This document shows, one piece after another, positions 36,601-62,250 of a stretch of 64,000 bases of DNA; within the stretch, counting starts at the first letter, position 1, and every line of letters begins with the position of its first letter. The translations under genes were made by a program, and so were the position numbers. Source of the DNA: Elysia crispata (Eukaryota; Mollusca; Gastropoda; Plakobranchidae); assembly GCA_033675545.1 (NCBI GenBank), contig JAWDGP010005687.1, forward strand, positions 648,501-712,500, read 5' to 3'. Below the pieces are notes generated by a model that made no database searches, had not been told where the DNA came from, and saw nothing but the letters and a program-made list of their open reading frames with translations.

Positions 36601-39600
36601 AATGGGTCATATCTAAGCATTATCTTTGTGGAAGTATTCATACATTCAAAAAATTTTAAGTGAACTTTCATGAACATAAAAATAAGTTTAGTTGGTGTAG
36701 GTTAAAAAATTATAACCTTGGATCATAATTTTACTACTACTTTACTACAATGAAAACAGTGACAAAACATGCACAGAGAATATCTTTATTATGAAAGCAT
36801 TCCAGTTATCAGATTTGCTTCAAGTCAAGAAGAAATATAAATAGCATCAATTGTTTTGTAAAAAGTTGAGAGATGATACATGTATTTCTTAGACAGCGTA
36901 AATATTTAAAAATCATGTGCAATATAATAGTGGTAAAAAAAAAGGATGCTCCCTAGACCCTCCTTCTTTTATAAAAAATAAATCTTAACTCAACCCCATC
37001 TACATCGCCCACTGTCCCTTGTATGGATCAACATATTGTGTACTTATATCAACCGTTAACTTTCATTTCTGTGTGGCAACTTTTTTTCCTTATTAATACC
37101 AAAAAACCAGAAGGAAATTTAGCATAAACCTCATTTCCGTTTAGAGGACACTTTAAACACTGACTGATATAAGAAATAATTTTTACATTCAGTACTTACG
37201 GTAAGAAATTGCGCTCTGGATTCCATAAAAGTAGGTCGCTCATTTTCATCTTTTGTCTATCAGGAGATTTATCTCTACTTGGTAAGGCTTCCAGCTTGGG
37301 TTTGCGGGACTAAGACAAAAAAAATCACAAGTTTTCAAAAAGCATAATTTGTATTGTTTACCTTGTATGCATCACATGTAAGAGATATTTTAAAAATGTT
37401 TGATTTTTATTCTGCCTTAAAACAAGAAATATCAATGAGACTTTCCTTTCATTGGTTATATTTCCCTAATAAAAAGTTTGAAATATTTCCATTAATCGCT
37501 TCATAGGCCTACTAGCAATCAAACCCCATGAATGCAAGCAATTTTGGAGTATGTAAAAAAAAATTAACAAAAAATGAATTTTACACCAAACTTTTTAACA
37601 TTTTAACACAAAAAACTAAAAATAACAAGCGTTGCAAAGCAATTGATCTGAATTATCATGGTAAATACTTCTTCTCTCGGAGCCTGATTTTTGCTGATCT
37701 GTCTAATTTTTCTACATTTTGACATTTTTTTTGCTAATGTCCAATGTAATTAAACACTTAAAACATTTTGAACGCTCCTTTTGTTACTTATTTCGTGTGT
37801 GAAAAAGTATCTCATATAACTTTCAAGAATGTCGTTTACATTTAGAGACGAAGAAGAGCACGAAGCCAGTGGTAGATTTAGATCCAGATGTACCCTACAA
37901 TGTAAAACTGAAAGATGTAAACTCTCTTCTGACAGCACTAACACAAAAAATTATAGTCTGATTTTCAGGAAACCCAACATGAAATGAAATGAGACATTAA
38001 ACTAATGTTCAGGACAGCTGCTGCCACTTTTGACCCATCTAACCTGAGATAGAGGAAGGTTTATTCAGATGTGCCAAGAGTTGGTGCATCAAAACAATGT
38101 TTAGAATTATCTAAACCAAAAACTTGAACATGTCTCTTCCGTTCAGGAAAAAACAAATTATCAAGTGAAGAACAGCAACAAAAAGGTCATTTTTATCACA
38201 AGAAATGATACAGCCCTCTTTAAAAATTTCCACATCTATGGATAGTCGAAGAAACTGCCTCTTATTTTTTAAACAACACAGTGCTTAGATTGAGCTCTCT
38301 CCAATGGACACTTATCCTTTTCTCAAATTTTTAAGCATAGTTCAAGGACAGAACACATTATGGTTTGACTTTCACTATTACCCTGTGCTCAAGGACAGAA
38401 CACATTATGGTTTGACTTTCACTATTACCCTGTGCCGCCTTGGCTTCTTCCCAGAAGCCTCTTCAACCTCTGTTTGTCGTTCACAGTCAGGTTCTAAAGA
38501 TGAAGCCACAGAGGCCTCAGAATCATCAATTTCCATTGGCTGGTCCGGTTTTCTGCCCTCAGCTTCACTAACATCTTCAGGCTTTTTGAGGTATTGAGTG
38601 TCATCAATCCTTCTGGTTGAGAATGAGTGAGCCTCCGTTTCACTGCTTGCAGCTTGATGTGATAAGGGAGATTTTGGGGTTTTAAAACTTGAGTGTGAAC
38701 CAGAAGGTGCAACTGAGTGCTGAGTCACATCTTCATCTCCGTGTGTTCTAGGAATCGATAACTCCTTGCGACGAATGCTAAAACAAGATTGTCGAAGTAC
38801 AATATATAGTAATGTAATCAAATAACTAGAAACATACATCTTACAGCAGCTATTAACATAATGGAAAGAGTTCCTTTTAGGTACAGACTAATTTACACAC
38901 CAAAGAGGGCTTCATTTGATTGGGACCATAGAAAAAGATTGGTCTTGGTTTTTGCTTGTGGTTACACAAAGAAGAAAAATTAATTTATTTCAGCTCTGTC
39001 TTTGCAGACTCTTAATGACTAACGTAAGTTTAAATTATTTTATAACACTAAGTTCCAAGGAGGAAACACACTATAAGGTTGCTAACTGTTTCTTCTATGT
39101 AAAAAACTGTCGGTACCTAAAAGGTACTCTTTCTAACATAATTTATGTTAGAGCCAGCACAAACTAGGAACTTCAAAAATTCGTAGAATTTTGATGCATT
39201 TAATCGGTCTCTGCAAGCCTTTGTTTTAGTCCTCTTTGAAAAATTACTAATTGGAGCGGTAGCAAAAAAACCTTATATCTGAACACAAATTTCTATGAAA
39301 TGAGCTATTGTGTGAGACTTGCAAATTTGTCACATCGACAACCATCAACAAATGCTGGAGATCCTACTGTAACACATCTAATAAGGCTCAGTAGCAATTA
39401 CAATAACAGAAAACAAAGACCAAGGGGCTAAATTCATTATTATAGCTTGGGAGCTTGGGAGCATGAATACTGCACTGATCAATACAAGTTGTTTATTTGT
39501 TCATCAAAAGGCTTTTTGTTATAAAAGCTAGTTTTTGCTCTCTAAAATTTAGGTACACCCACAGAATTTCAGGGAAACCTTTTGCATATATGTATATATA

Positions 39601-40010
39601 TATAAAGTTTAGCAAACAAAACGGTTGAAACAAATCATCTACATTAAAGCTTTGAAAAATAACAAGATAATCATGATCATTACTTACACTTGAACATCTG
39701 TCTCAATTTCAGGTTGCAAACTCTTGTCGCATGGTTCAATAATGATTACTTTATCACCTTCTGTTGTCTCACAACTTGAAGTTCCCTCTGCACACACAGA
39801 AAACTTCACATTTTCATCTCTATTATCATCCTCCTTTGATGTAACTGATTTGTCTATGGCACCTGTTGGTGCTTGATGAGTTTTTATAGCAATAGTAATT
39901 TCAGACACTGGTGAAGATTGGGTTGGTTTTGGTTTAGACACTGGCGTTGTTTTGCCAACTCCAGGTCTGATGTTGGGTTTGATAACAAGGCGAGGTCTTC
40001 GACCTGACAT
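28281..40010 (-). CDS. BDP1: BDP1: transcription factor TFIIIB subunit B''
   Basis: BDP1, with TBP and BRF, forms TFIIIB and recruits RNA polymerase III to tRNA, 5S and U6 genes (family knowledge). Ten minus-strand exons join in phase: 40010-39688, 38777-38429, 37309-37200, 36083-35910, 35346-35213, 33582-33488, 33268-33214, 32188-31982, 31454-31397, 29994-28281, making 1073 codons with TAG. The N-terminus carries the BDP1 signature VIKPNIRPGVG at 9-19. Residues about 250-260 (KMKMSDLLLWNP) and the PQVMIGPDGNVVLNTES segment precede the SANT domain. That domain spans about 359-413 over three exons: LWSEEETDKFF, SMCGTDFSLL, then NKFRREEKFN and RVDKSL. A Lys-rich linker, an acidic patch and a 571-codon last exon rich in Ser/Pro follow; the last exon has repeated PFPP motifs. 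Human BDP1 is far longer. Assigning the last exon to this gene rests on the in-phase gtatgt donor and the acceptor at 29995-29996. Confidence 0.93.
28895..29235 (-). repeat. degenerate PFPP protein repeat in the BDP1 last exon
   Basis: On the minus strand the motif (S/T)PFPP or a variant such as TSFPP or SLFPP recurs about eight times, often followed by T/N/V and then G-(V/I)-K-x-P, for example VKPPSPFPP, IKSPTPFPP and RSQSPFPP. The region is predicted disordered. It is a coding minisatellite that has diverged at the DNA level. Confidence 0.85.
30340..31005. mobile_element. pogo-like MITE, 666 bp, TA-flanked, in BDP1 intron 9
   Basis: The left end CAGTAAACCTCGAATCCAAC and the complement of the right end CAGTACACCTTGAACTCAAC are inverted repeats, flanked by TA at 30338-30339 and 31006-31007. 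No transposase frame is visible. An (AT)n tract at 30619-30664 lies inside. The ends differ from those of 8717-11102 and 23249-24806, so this is a separate subfamily. Confidence 0.87.
30619..30664. repeat. (AT)n microsatellite
   Basis: About 22 perfect AT repeats lie inside the 666-bp pogo-like MITE. Confidence 0.97.
32251..32706 (-). mobile_element. internally deleted pogo/Tigger derivative (MITE-like), 456 bp, in BDP1 intron 7
   Basis: Both ends are the same 25-bp inverted repeats as in 8717-11102, flanked by TA at 32249-32250 and 32707-32708. The left ~270 bp corresponds to 8717-9007 of the larger element, including the end of the transposase coding region. It then jumps directly to sequence matching about 10948-11102. 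The roughly 1.9-kb transposase body is missing. A 17-bp indel and a 1-bp deletion also separate the copies. Confidence 0.95.
34996..35155. repeat. poly(A)-rich tracts in BDP1 intron 5
   Basis: Two long A-rich tracts (from about 35008 and 35099) lie between exons 35346-35213 and 33582-33488. On the gene's strand they are poly-T. The frames over them are Phe-rich artefacts. The rest of the intron (33583-35212) shows only AT-rich DNA with scattered GATCTA motifs. Confidence 0.7.
38343..38436. repeat. 47-bp tandem duplication copying the BDP1 exon 2 donor site
   Basis: Units 38343-38389 and 38390-38436 are almost identical (each has AAGGACAGAACACATTATGG and TTCACTATTACCCTGTG). The right unit contains the exon 2 donor used in the gene model (minus-strand CACAGG then gtaata at 38429/38428). 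The left unit carries the same donor sequence 47 bp further into the intron. Confidence 0.93.
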
Positions 40011-43000
40011 TGTGAGTGAATTATGTACGAGTTGATCTGGTATAAATAGATCTTAAACTTGACTTATTTGGTTGAATATCACTCTCACAAATGTATTGAT
40101 GTAGATCTAATTTAGATCAGAATTGAGCCTTTTATTCATCAGTATCCTAGAGTTCTAGATCTAGATTCTAGTTCCAATTCAAGCACAGATTTTGAGTAAG
40201 CTCCTAGAACTATACTTTGAAGGAAAGCAGCTTTTGGCTTATTCTAGCTTCCTACATCTATATTTATGATTATTTGTGAACCATTGCCTTATATAGCACT
40301 ATTAACAGAGTCCTGAGACCCAAAGTAAAGTGTTGATGAACGTAAAGTTGACGCAATGTGTGTGACAGTCTGATAGAAATGAAGAGAAATGAAAGTAAAA
40401 TCCATTCCAGAATACCACCGGGTTGTTTCCGCTTAGTACATGTAAATCTTTACTTTAAAAAAATTAAATAAAAGCATTTTGAACGAAGTAGTTTCCCTTT
40501 TGTTTGTGAAAGGGAAAGAAGACCAAATTTACAGAAATTCTCTGTGTAAAAAAAATTAAGGTAATGTCAATCACAATCAATTTTTAATTGGTCTATTTGG
40601 CATTGCCTCTTATAAGTCTTTGTAACTTTTCTGCGCAGGTGTTGACATTAATATCCATTAATAATTCACATGAAGAACTTGAATCTAAACGTCCCCAATT
40701 CTCGATAACTTTAATGAGTAAACCGTACATGTATGATATTAGTGAACCATTGGATTGAGCTTAGAACTGGATATCTGAAACAGTTAGTAGAAAGACGAGA
40801 GCCAAACTACACGTAATATACACAACAATATTTTGCGAAAGTAAAGCAAAATATTTTGTTGTATCCCAGTAGTGACTTAATTTTGTTTAGTCTAAAGTCT
40901 AGATCTAGATCTCTAGATATCTCTAGATCTACACTCAAACTTGGCCAAAGCCTGCAATTTGCAAAGTACAAATGTTCCCATGACTATTTAATGAAGTAAT
41001 TTTAAAAGAACTTTCCAATATACTTGCTGAACACGAATATCAAGGTTTTATTCGTCGCAAATAATTAATAAATTATACTTTCCAAGATTTAAGCAATTTT
41101 GTGTTGCTCTATGCCCGTATTCAAAAGAATTTAACGCTATCGTTAGGTTGTTGTTAACTGGCTAACGCATGCGTTAATTTAACGAGGTATTCAAAAGGCA
41201 AATTTTCGCTAATGACAGGTCGTTAGGTTATCGTTAGGGGGGACTTTTTAAAGAGAGCTAACGATCCTGTTAACGTTAGGTTCAGGCCTACCCTAAAAAT
41301 TTTACGATTGCTTTAATGGACTTAGGTGACGAACACTTTCCAATCGTATTGGTAACCAAGGAATTGTTTTTCTCTTCCAATATGGTGGCTATGGGAGCGT
41401 TTGCAAGGTACAGACTTAATGCACTTTTTTGTATTCTTTAAATTTACTTTGTAATAAATCTAGATCTAGATCTAGATTAGAAAAGAGTTGAATAAAATCT
41501 GATGCCTTTTTATTACTCAGCTACAATTAACAGAAAATAATCAATTATGAGTGAATGGTTAAAAAAAAAAAAGGATGGAAAGGAAAAAAATCTATCGACA
41601 ATACTATGAGTTCAGTTACTGAAGTCTTAGATCTAAAGAAGTGATCTGAAATGTAGACTAGCCTAGACTTAGACCTAGATTGAAAATTCGATCTTGTCAA
41701 GTGTAGTAACAAAAAAAAAAGATTGCAAGTTTAATGTTTTGCGAACATGATCTGCAAACACTACAGAATCTATGAATTTGGAAGTGGTGAATGATGAATA
41801 GACTAAACCTACATGTACGGTAGTTTAAGTTTAATCTTCGTCACATATATCAGTAAGCCACGAAATAAAATTTCGTTACAAGATGGTATAAACCTATAGA
41901 CACACACAGAGAAGGAGAGAGAGAAATTTTAGCTTTATTCATTTATCAAGGCTGAGCAATTGCAATCAAACTCAAACTACTTGAAATAAAGTTGAATGCC
42001 TCTGTCGATTCTGTACAGTTGCAGATTCGAACGGACTATGACTACAGTATTAATTTAATGAAATTCCTAGCTTTTCAACAACTCTCCTCTCTCTCTCTCT
42101 CTGCTTGTTTCTCTCGTTTTTCTCTCTAAATGTATCTACATATCACCAAAGTAATGAGAAAAGAAAGTAAGAGAGACAGGAAGACAGAAAAAGACAGAGA
42201 GGCAGGCAGACAAACTTACTGACAGTGACAGAGGGCAAGATACTTAGATAGTAAGGTTTTCTTTACAAATTCTCATTTCCAGTAGTTATTAGCATACATG
42301 TGAGACTAATCTATGTATTAAAAATTGTCTCAAAATTCAACGCTGGCATTTTCCTAATTCAAATGGAAGTAGGCACATCCATGATTGAAATTATGAAAAG
42401 AGAAGTACATGGTTTATTTAGTGGTGATTCCACAAACCAGTTTTCAAAATGCATGAGTTCCACAGTTCTTGAGATTATATTCTTTTGATTTTCTCTGTTT
42501 GTTTGTTTCTTTTTTAAACCTCATTAACATCATCATTATTGTTATTAATATTATTTGCTCTTCCTTAAAAAAAATGTTTTTACATTTCAGCCCTGATAAG
42601 TCCAGCTTCATAGAAAATAAAAATATTATCCTCAAAAACCCATAACTCCTAGTTTATGCATTATAACAAAAAGTGAGCACAAAGAATTGAATTTAAAAAA
42701 AAATAAAGGATTCAAAAAATAATTATAGTCAGATGTAAATTATATACATACATGTAAATATTGCTCTCTTATACTTTCGTAAGCTGATTTTTTGAAATGA
42801 GCTTAATCATCAGTCATTATTGAACTCATGAGATTTTGCCTTAGGCTTGCTTTTAGAATTAGAACATTTTTTTAATCAAGCCCAATGGACCTTGGAGGCC
42901 ATTATTATAAAAAATATTTCATTCTTTATTCACTAGGGTATTTAAGATTATTGCTTATTCAAAAAAAAAAAAAAAACCGAAATGATGTTAGAAAATGAAA

Positions 43001-43166
43001 TCTCTCGAAACAAAGCGATTTCAATATTGGACTTTGCAAATGGTACATAGAGTCAATCTCTTTTTTCTTGGTGAAATTTAGGTAACCATAATATTTTATT
43101 ACCAAGAAATACAAAAGTATTACTTTTCTTATGAAATGCATCATTTTGTTATGTTATTCAACTTTT

Positions 43167-43349
43167 TCAATTAGCAGTTTTCAATAAATAAAGAGTGGAG
43201 ATCTTATTGTTTTCCTCCAGTACCTTCAACAAGTTACAGAGACTTAAAACAGGCAGCTCAAAAAATTTATCAATAAATTCCCTGCAGTAAAAATGAACTT
43301 TTTCATTCCAATATTCTAAATTGAAAAGTAATTTACAAGAATTACCCAC
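43167..43349 (-). other. 60-codon frame, duplicated copy 1, unknown
   Basis: A minus-strand ATG frame (MGNSCKLLFNLEYWNEKVHF and onward, containing CREFIDKFFELP) recurs in the second unit of the tandem duplication with three amino-acid changes. The block is more conserved than its flanks. I recognise no family. It may be a fragment of a larger coding sequence, because TTTTACTGCAG inside looks like an acceptor. Chance is also possible. Confidence 0.3.
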
Positions 43350-44162
43350 TACATGTAGACTATATGTATATTATAAGCAAATATCATTTTGCAGAAGTGC
43401 AAAAATTTGTTTTCTTGAATGCTTTTAATGATTAATTGTCCTCAAAAAAAAAAAAAAAGAAAAAAAAAAAAGAAATAAAAATAAGAATAAGAATAAGAAT
43501 AATTGAAGACTTAAAATAAGCCAGTCAATTGGAGTGCACCATTAAGAAAAGTCTTTCTGTTTAGAAAAGATTTTAAAAAGACCAATTACATAATCAAATT
43601 TGCAGAAGTGAGCAGTGATATTTTTAAAAGACATTGAATTAAGCAAATCACAAGTGTGATAGAAACTGAATATTGCTGAAATTGGACATGCTGATCTCAA
43701 ATCATATGTTGCTCATTTTTTTTATTCAGATTATAACAAGCAAAACATATAAAAACTAACAAAACATTTAAGAGGTAGAGGAGTCATTTAGTAATGGCTA
43801 AAAGTTTCAGTCATTATTGAACTCATGAGATTTTGCCTTAGGCTTTCTTTTAGAATTAGGACATTTTCTGTAATCAAGACCAATGGAAGTCATTACTTAA
43901 AAAAAAATTATTTCATTCTTTTTTCACTTGGAAATTTAAGATTATTGTTTATTCAGAAAAAAAAATCAAACCCAAATGATTATAGAAAATCAAATCTCGC
44001 GGAACAAACCTATTTCAATATTGGACTTTACACATGGTACATAGAGTGCAATCTCTTTTTTCTTGATAAATTTTAGGTAACCATAATGTTTTATTTACCA
44101 AGAAATATTTAAGTATTACTTTTCTAATGGAATGCATCACTTTGTTATGTTATTCAACTTTT

Positions 44163-44345
44163 TCAATCAGCAGTTTTCAATAAATAAAGAGTGGAGATCT
44201 TATTGTTTTCCTCCAGTACCTTTAACAAGTTACAGGGACTTAAAACAGGCAGCTCAAAAAATTTATCAATAAATTCCCTGCAGTAAAAATGAACTTTTTC
44301 ATTCCAGTATTCTAAATTGAAAGGTAATTTACAAGAATTACCCAC
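44163..44345 (-). other. 60-codon frame, duplicated copy 2, unknown
   Basis: Partner of the 43167-43349 frame. The DNA over the frame differs at about five positions out of 183, three of them changing the residue (two Leu to Pro, one Asn to Asp). No function is assigned. Confidence 0.3.
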
Positions 44346-47300
44346 TACATGTAGACTATATGTATATTATAAGCAAATATCATTTTGCAAAATTGCAAAA
44401 TGTATTGTCTTGAATTATTTAAATGATTAATTATCCACAAAAAAAAATTTACTGAAGTGAGCAGTGATATTTTAAAAAGACATTGAATTAAGCAAATCAC
44501 AACTGTGATAGAAACTGAATATTGCTGAAATTGCACATGATGATCTCAAATGATATGTTGCTGATTTTTTTTATTCAGATTATAAAAAACAAATATATAC
44601 AAACTAACAATACATGTAAGAGATGGAGAAGTCATTTAGTAATGGCTAAAAGTTTCAGTTCAAAGACTTGCTTATAAATAACTTCTTTCTATCCAGTTTT
44701 AAAAAGATTGTGTTTATTGTTCCTTCAACTTAACAAGCTGGCCACTAAACGTTTCAAATAATATACTCCTCAACAAAAAGAACAAAAAGATTTATATATT
44801 TTTAAATGCACAGAGATTGGAAATCTGTGAATAATGTTGCACTTTTTGAAAAATTTATCAAGTTTTAAAATTGATATGGATAGCAAGGGGGGGGGGGGGG
44901 CATAGACTTTAAAAAATGTATTTATACCTAGTTGCTGTTAAAAAAGTTGGATTGAATTAAAGGAGATCCATTGCAAGCTCATTTATGTAGTGCCTAAAAT
45001 ACTGTATTATTTCAGTATTATTTTATTTCATCTCAATTGAGCTATTTTATTTTTTTAATACAAACCCACATTTTACATCATTAATTTTTGTGAATAGTTA
45101 TTAAAAAGAGTAAATGTAAAAATTTCAAATAAAATAATAATGAGTATGTTACGCCCATCAGAGAGGGTATTTTATACCTAGAAATAGTAGAATGTTTTCA
45201 CCTATGCTTTTCATTCATAATCATAATCTGTAATGACTTTTCTAAATAAATTGGAAAATGAGAGTAACCAGGAAAAGAGCTATGATATACATAAGAAGGT
45301 AGTCAAACCAAGGGATGTTTATGCTTTAAATTCATCCTAATGTTAGCTGCATTCAGAGAAAGTATTGCTACAAGTCCAATTCTTATTTTTTTTTTTTTAC
45401 ACTTTTATAAGTAATATATATAACCATTTGCAGTAGCATTACTACCAATGGACATTAATGAAGGGCCTTTCCCATCTAAATCTTGAAAAAAAAACTTGGC
45501 GTGGGCTATAATGATTGGAAACATTTTACCCATATGAAATTGAACAAATAACGTGGTCTAGGTGATCTTTTAGGTTATTTAGACTCGGTCAAAGAGTAAA
45601 TTATGCATAGGCCTCTAACTGTACCTTAATAAATTATAATTTAGATCTAGATCTAGGTACAGATGGAGGTTTAAGGCCTGGATCTAGATTTAGACCTTAT
45701 ATAAATCGAATGAGAGATAACATGCTGGGAATTTAGTTAACTAAACTTTTACTCTTGAACTGGATTCTGAACAGCAATTATTGTTCCACAACATCTTACA
45801 ATGCATTGCATTGAGTTTCCAAAGTCTAGATTAACTGTAGGCATTGTTATGATTGTAGCTCTAAATAAGTTTAGATTTAAATCTAGCTCTATGTTAGATC
45901 AGATGAGGGACACTATTTTAAAGCAAACACTATATTTTTTTTTAAACAACAGTTTCATCCTTGGGTTGCAGCTACAACAAGAACCATTAATCTACATAAT
46001 GTTCCAAACAGTTTTTTTCTATACATTAAATATAGTTGTCAAGCCCGATATGAAATGTAAACAAGGCAACAGCCTTAACTTCCAGGTGAAAAGTGACAAT
46101 TTTTTGCAAAACACGCCAAAAGTAAATGATAAATTAATGATCTCGGACATTATTTTTAACGCTATCGTTAGAAAATGTTTTGAATGCGACTTAGTTATCG
46201 ATGTCGTTAGAAATCTTTTGAATACGTCGTAGATAACGATATCGTTATAAAGACAGGTCGCTAATTTTACATGTGCGTTAACTCCAAAATGTTTTGAATG
46301 CGGCCACTAAACTCCTATTAAACTGCAAGTTCAAACTCGTGGAGAAACATTCAATTGTGAAGCCTAAAGTGAGTTGGGGCGATATCTGCAAATTTACCAA
46401 CCTTATATCACAACACATTTCAACAAAAGTTTTCCTTTTCCTTGAACTCTTAATCTGTACATTTATGCTTCTAGATATGGTTGGATCTTCATGTTTTATC
46501 TGTCTGTGGTATCTATCCCCTTCTTATAAATATTAGATTTTGTATGTCATAATTTTTTTGATTTTGGATGTCAATAAAGGTTGAAACAATGGGCTTTTCA
46601 AGAAGTCCAGTTCAGTGACTAGTGTTATTTAAAAATTAAATGCCTCAGATAGATCTTTTCTAACCAAATTTGAATTTTTCTCATAGTATAAACTTAAATT
46701 CTTTTACTGGGCATTTCAACAATGGAAATGCTTTAGTTTCTAGAACTACATGAAGAGGAAAATTAAATTATTTATATATATATATATATAAATCGAATTA
46801 AGGAAAAGTCTAGATCACTCACTATTATTTGCTACACTGGTATTTCGAGTTTATCTCCTCAGACAAATGATATATTATTTTCGAGTAGATGTTTTTTTTC
46901 AGTATCGACATTGGGAGGACATCTTATTTATTTAGGCTCCATTAATCTAAAAGTTGAGCACTTTTCTGATTCATTACTTACTAAACAAGATATATGTACA
47001 GATATTTATTTTATATACACCACAATAATGAAATGATTCTTAATTTTCTCTAACCTTTCTTAAATTACAATGTCAAACCAATCTATAGATGGAATGTAAC
47101 AATATAATAATGTTATGTTTTTACTGTTAATATTGTGAGAGTGTTAATATTAACTAAGTTAAGGGGTGGGTATAGTTTGTTTGTTTTTACTCCTCCTTGG
47201 TTACTACCTAATGTCACTGAAAGTATTCAGTGAATAAATGTCTGCTGCTCCTTTTTTAAACATTTTCAGTACTCATCTGCCTATAGATATGATAGTCATG

Positions 47301-47736
47301 TTTTTAAGCACCTTAGGATTTCTTGTGATCACTGATAAAGATTCTATACTAATGATAAATTTCATCATGGCAGTTGAGTGTTTCAATCCCTGTGCCAAAT
47401 CTGTTGCAATACAGTTTAACACATGTGGGAGGAGAAGGCAAAAGTGAACATTGTTTTGTCACAAAATAGTATTCTAAGCCAGTAAGTGGCTTGCTCTCGC
47501 TTCATTTTTGTTTTTTTTTTACCTGTATTTGAAGTTAATTCTGCAAAATTGAAAACTTTTAGTTCTTCCCTTCTTTCTTTTTTTTTTTTTTTTTTTTTGT
47601 GAAAGAAAAGGATCTTTTGTAGAGAAAGCTTCTGATATGAGAATATCTTCATAAATAAGTACCACATTGCCATTTTTTATTTTTTATTTCTTATCAATTT
47701 TTTCAGTAAACTGGAAGAGCAGATACAGGCAGCAAA

Positions 47737-61167
<13,431 letters not shown>

Positions 61168-62250
61168 TGAAAGTGTGAATGGTGGAATGTGTGAGGTCTA
61201 TGTAAGAGTTTGGTGAGGCTATGCTTGAAAAGTTGTTTGTTGTTTTGATGACAGGGTAGGTGTGTAAATGGAGATGGAGGTTCAGTTTTAGCTTTTACTA
61301 AATCACTATAGAATATGCTCTAAAAAAATAGAAGTATGAAATCAAAATTTGTTTAATAATTTTATTAAGTCCATACGGAAGTGAACATAATTACCAAAAT
61401 GACCAAATAAAACTGTTATTTAATCTGATGTTTTGGACAAAGGAATCTTATTTTAGAAATCCTTTGGACTATTGAAGGATATTAAGTTTGTAATGTGAAC
61501 ACTCAAGGTGACTGGTAAAAATGTTCTAAGCAGTTGAGCATACTTTAGAAATAAATAGATCATGTGGTAAAGAACAAGCCAAAATGTGAAATATAGCAAA
61601 TTTTAGTGTTTTACAGTGATTTAGACAAATTTCTTTGAAAACGCAGGAAATTCCTCATTAATGTTGTTTCATATTTCTCCAACCTGTCATTATCCTACCT
61701 CTACATTTCTCTGAAATTTATTGTTTGGTGCAGATAGCGATAGTTGGTACCTAGAGCAATGGATTTTCCTTAACTTTGCAATTTTGTAAATTGCATTATG
61801 TATTTTCATTCCTCTTTAAAGTAGAATCTAGCATGAGTAAAAAAAAAGTTTGTATTTGTTTGACAAAATTTCTAATTCTTACATCTGAAATGTATCAACA
61901 TGAATATTTTAGGACATAAATTTATCTTTTGAGGTGTGAATGAAAATGAACATCCTCTTATATGATCAATTAAAAATGTGTTTATGGTCTAGCCTTCAAG
62001 TGCTTGTTGAAATAAAACTTTTTTTTATGTAAAAAGGCTTGTCTGTTACATAGGTATGAGGTACTGTAAATAACATTTTCATTCATCAATTGTGCAAAGG
62101 AAAGTATCATCATGCAAAGGTTTTTGTTAATTTTTTTTGTACAGGTATGAAAATAATTAAATTCTAAGATGTGGAAATAAAACTGAATAAAACAGTTTTT
62201 ACATACATTTTGTTTCCTTTTTTTTTTAATTTCCTATAAATTACGAAGTG
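61168..62250 (+). other. probable MFAP1 3' UTR with several poly(A) signals
   Basis: AATAAA hexamers follow the MFAP1 stop codon at about 61406, 61549, 62011 and 62175. No other coding frame is seen. Which one is used cannot be told from sequence alone. Confidence 0.5.

Larger units (their letters stand above)
42811..44659. repeat. tandem duplication, about 997-bp offset
   Basis: Copy 1 (42811-43807) and copy 2 (43808-44659) begin CAGTCATTATTGAACTCATG and stay similar to GTAATGGCTAAAAGTTTCAG. Copy 2 lacks a block around 43436-43600, largely A-rich, present in copy 1. Each copy contains a 60-codon minus-strand frame at the same relative place (43167-43349 and 44163-44345). Confidence 0.93.
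41113..46305. mobile_element. candidate Harbinger/PIF-like element ends, or two related MITEs
   Basis: The left sequence GCCCGTATTCAAAAGAATTT followed by AACGC resembles the complement of the right end, GGCCGCATTCAAAACATTTT followed by GGAGTTAACGC. Sub-terminal motifs (TTAACG, TATCGTTA, ATTCAAAA) recur several times at each side. No transposase is visible in the 5.2 kb between. These could be the ends of one large non-autonomous element or two separate palindromic MITEs; a short target duplication was not established. Confidence 0.4.
40011..47736. other. spacer between divergent BDP1 and MFAP1
   Basis: The two genes start head to head 7.7 kb apart. The stretch holds Harbinger-like ends near 41113 and 46305, a roughly 1-kb tandem duplication (42811-44659), many GATCTA motifs and AT-rich DNA. 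A TTTTTCAG at 47699-47706 looks like an acceptor 30 bp before the MFAP1 ATG, so a non-coding first exon of MFAP1 may lie in this spacer. The 143-codon frame at 45801-46232 runs into element-end repeats and resembles nothing known. Confidence 0.55.

Noticed and set aside
45801..46232. 143-codon plus-strand open frame
   Set aside because: It has no recognisable domain, biased hydrophobic AT-driven composition, no splice or promoter context, and runs into Harbinger-like end repeats. Treated as chance.
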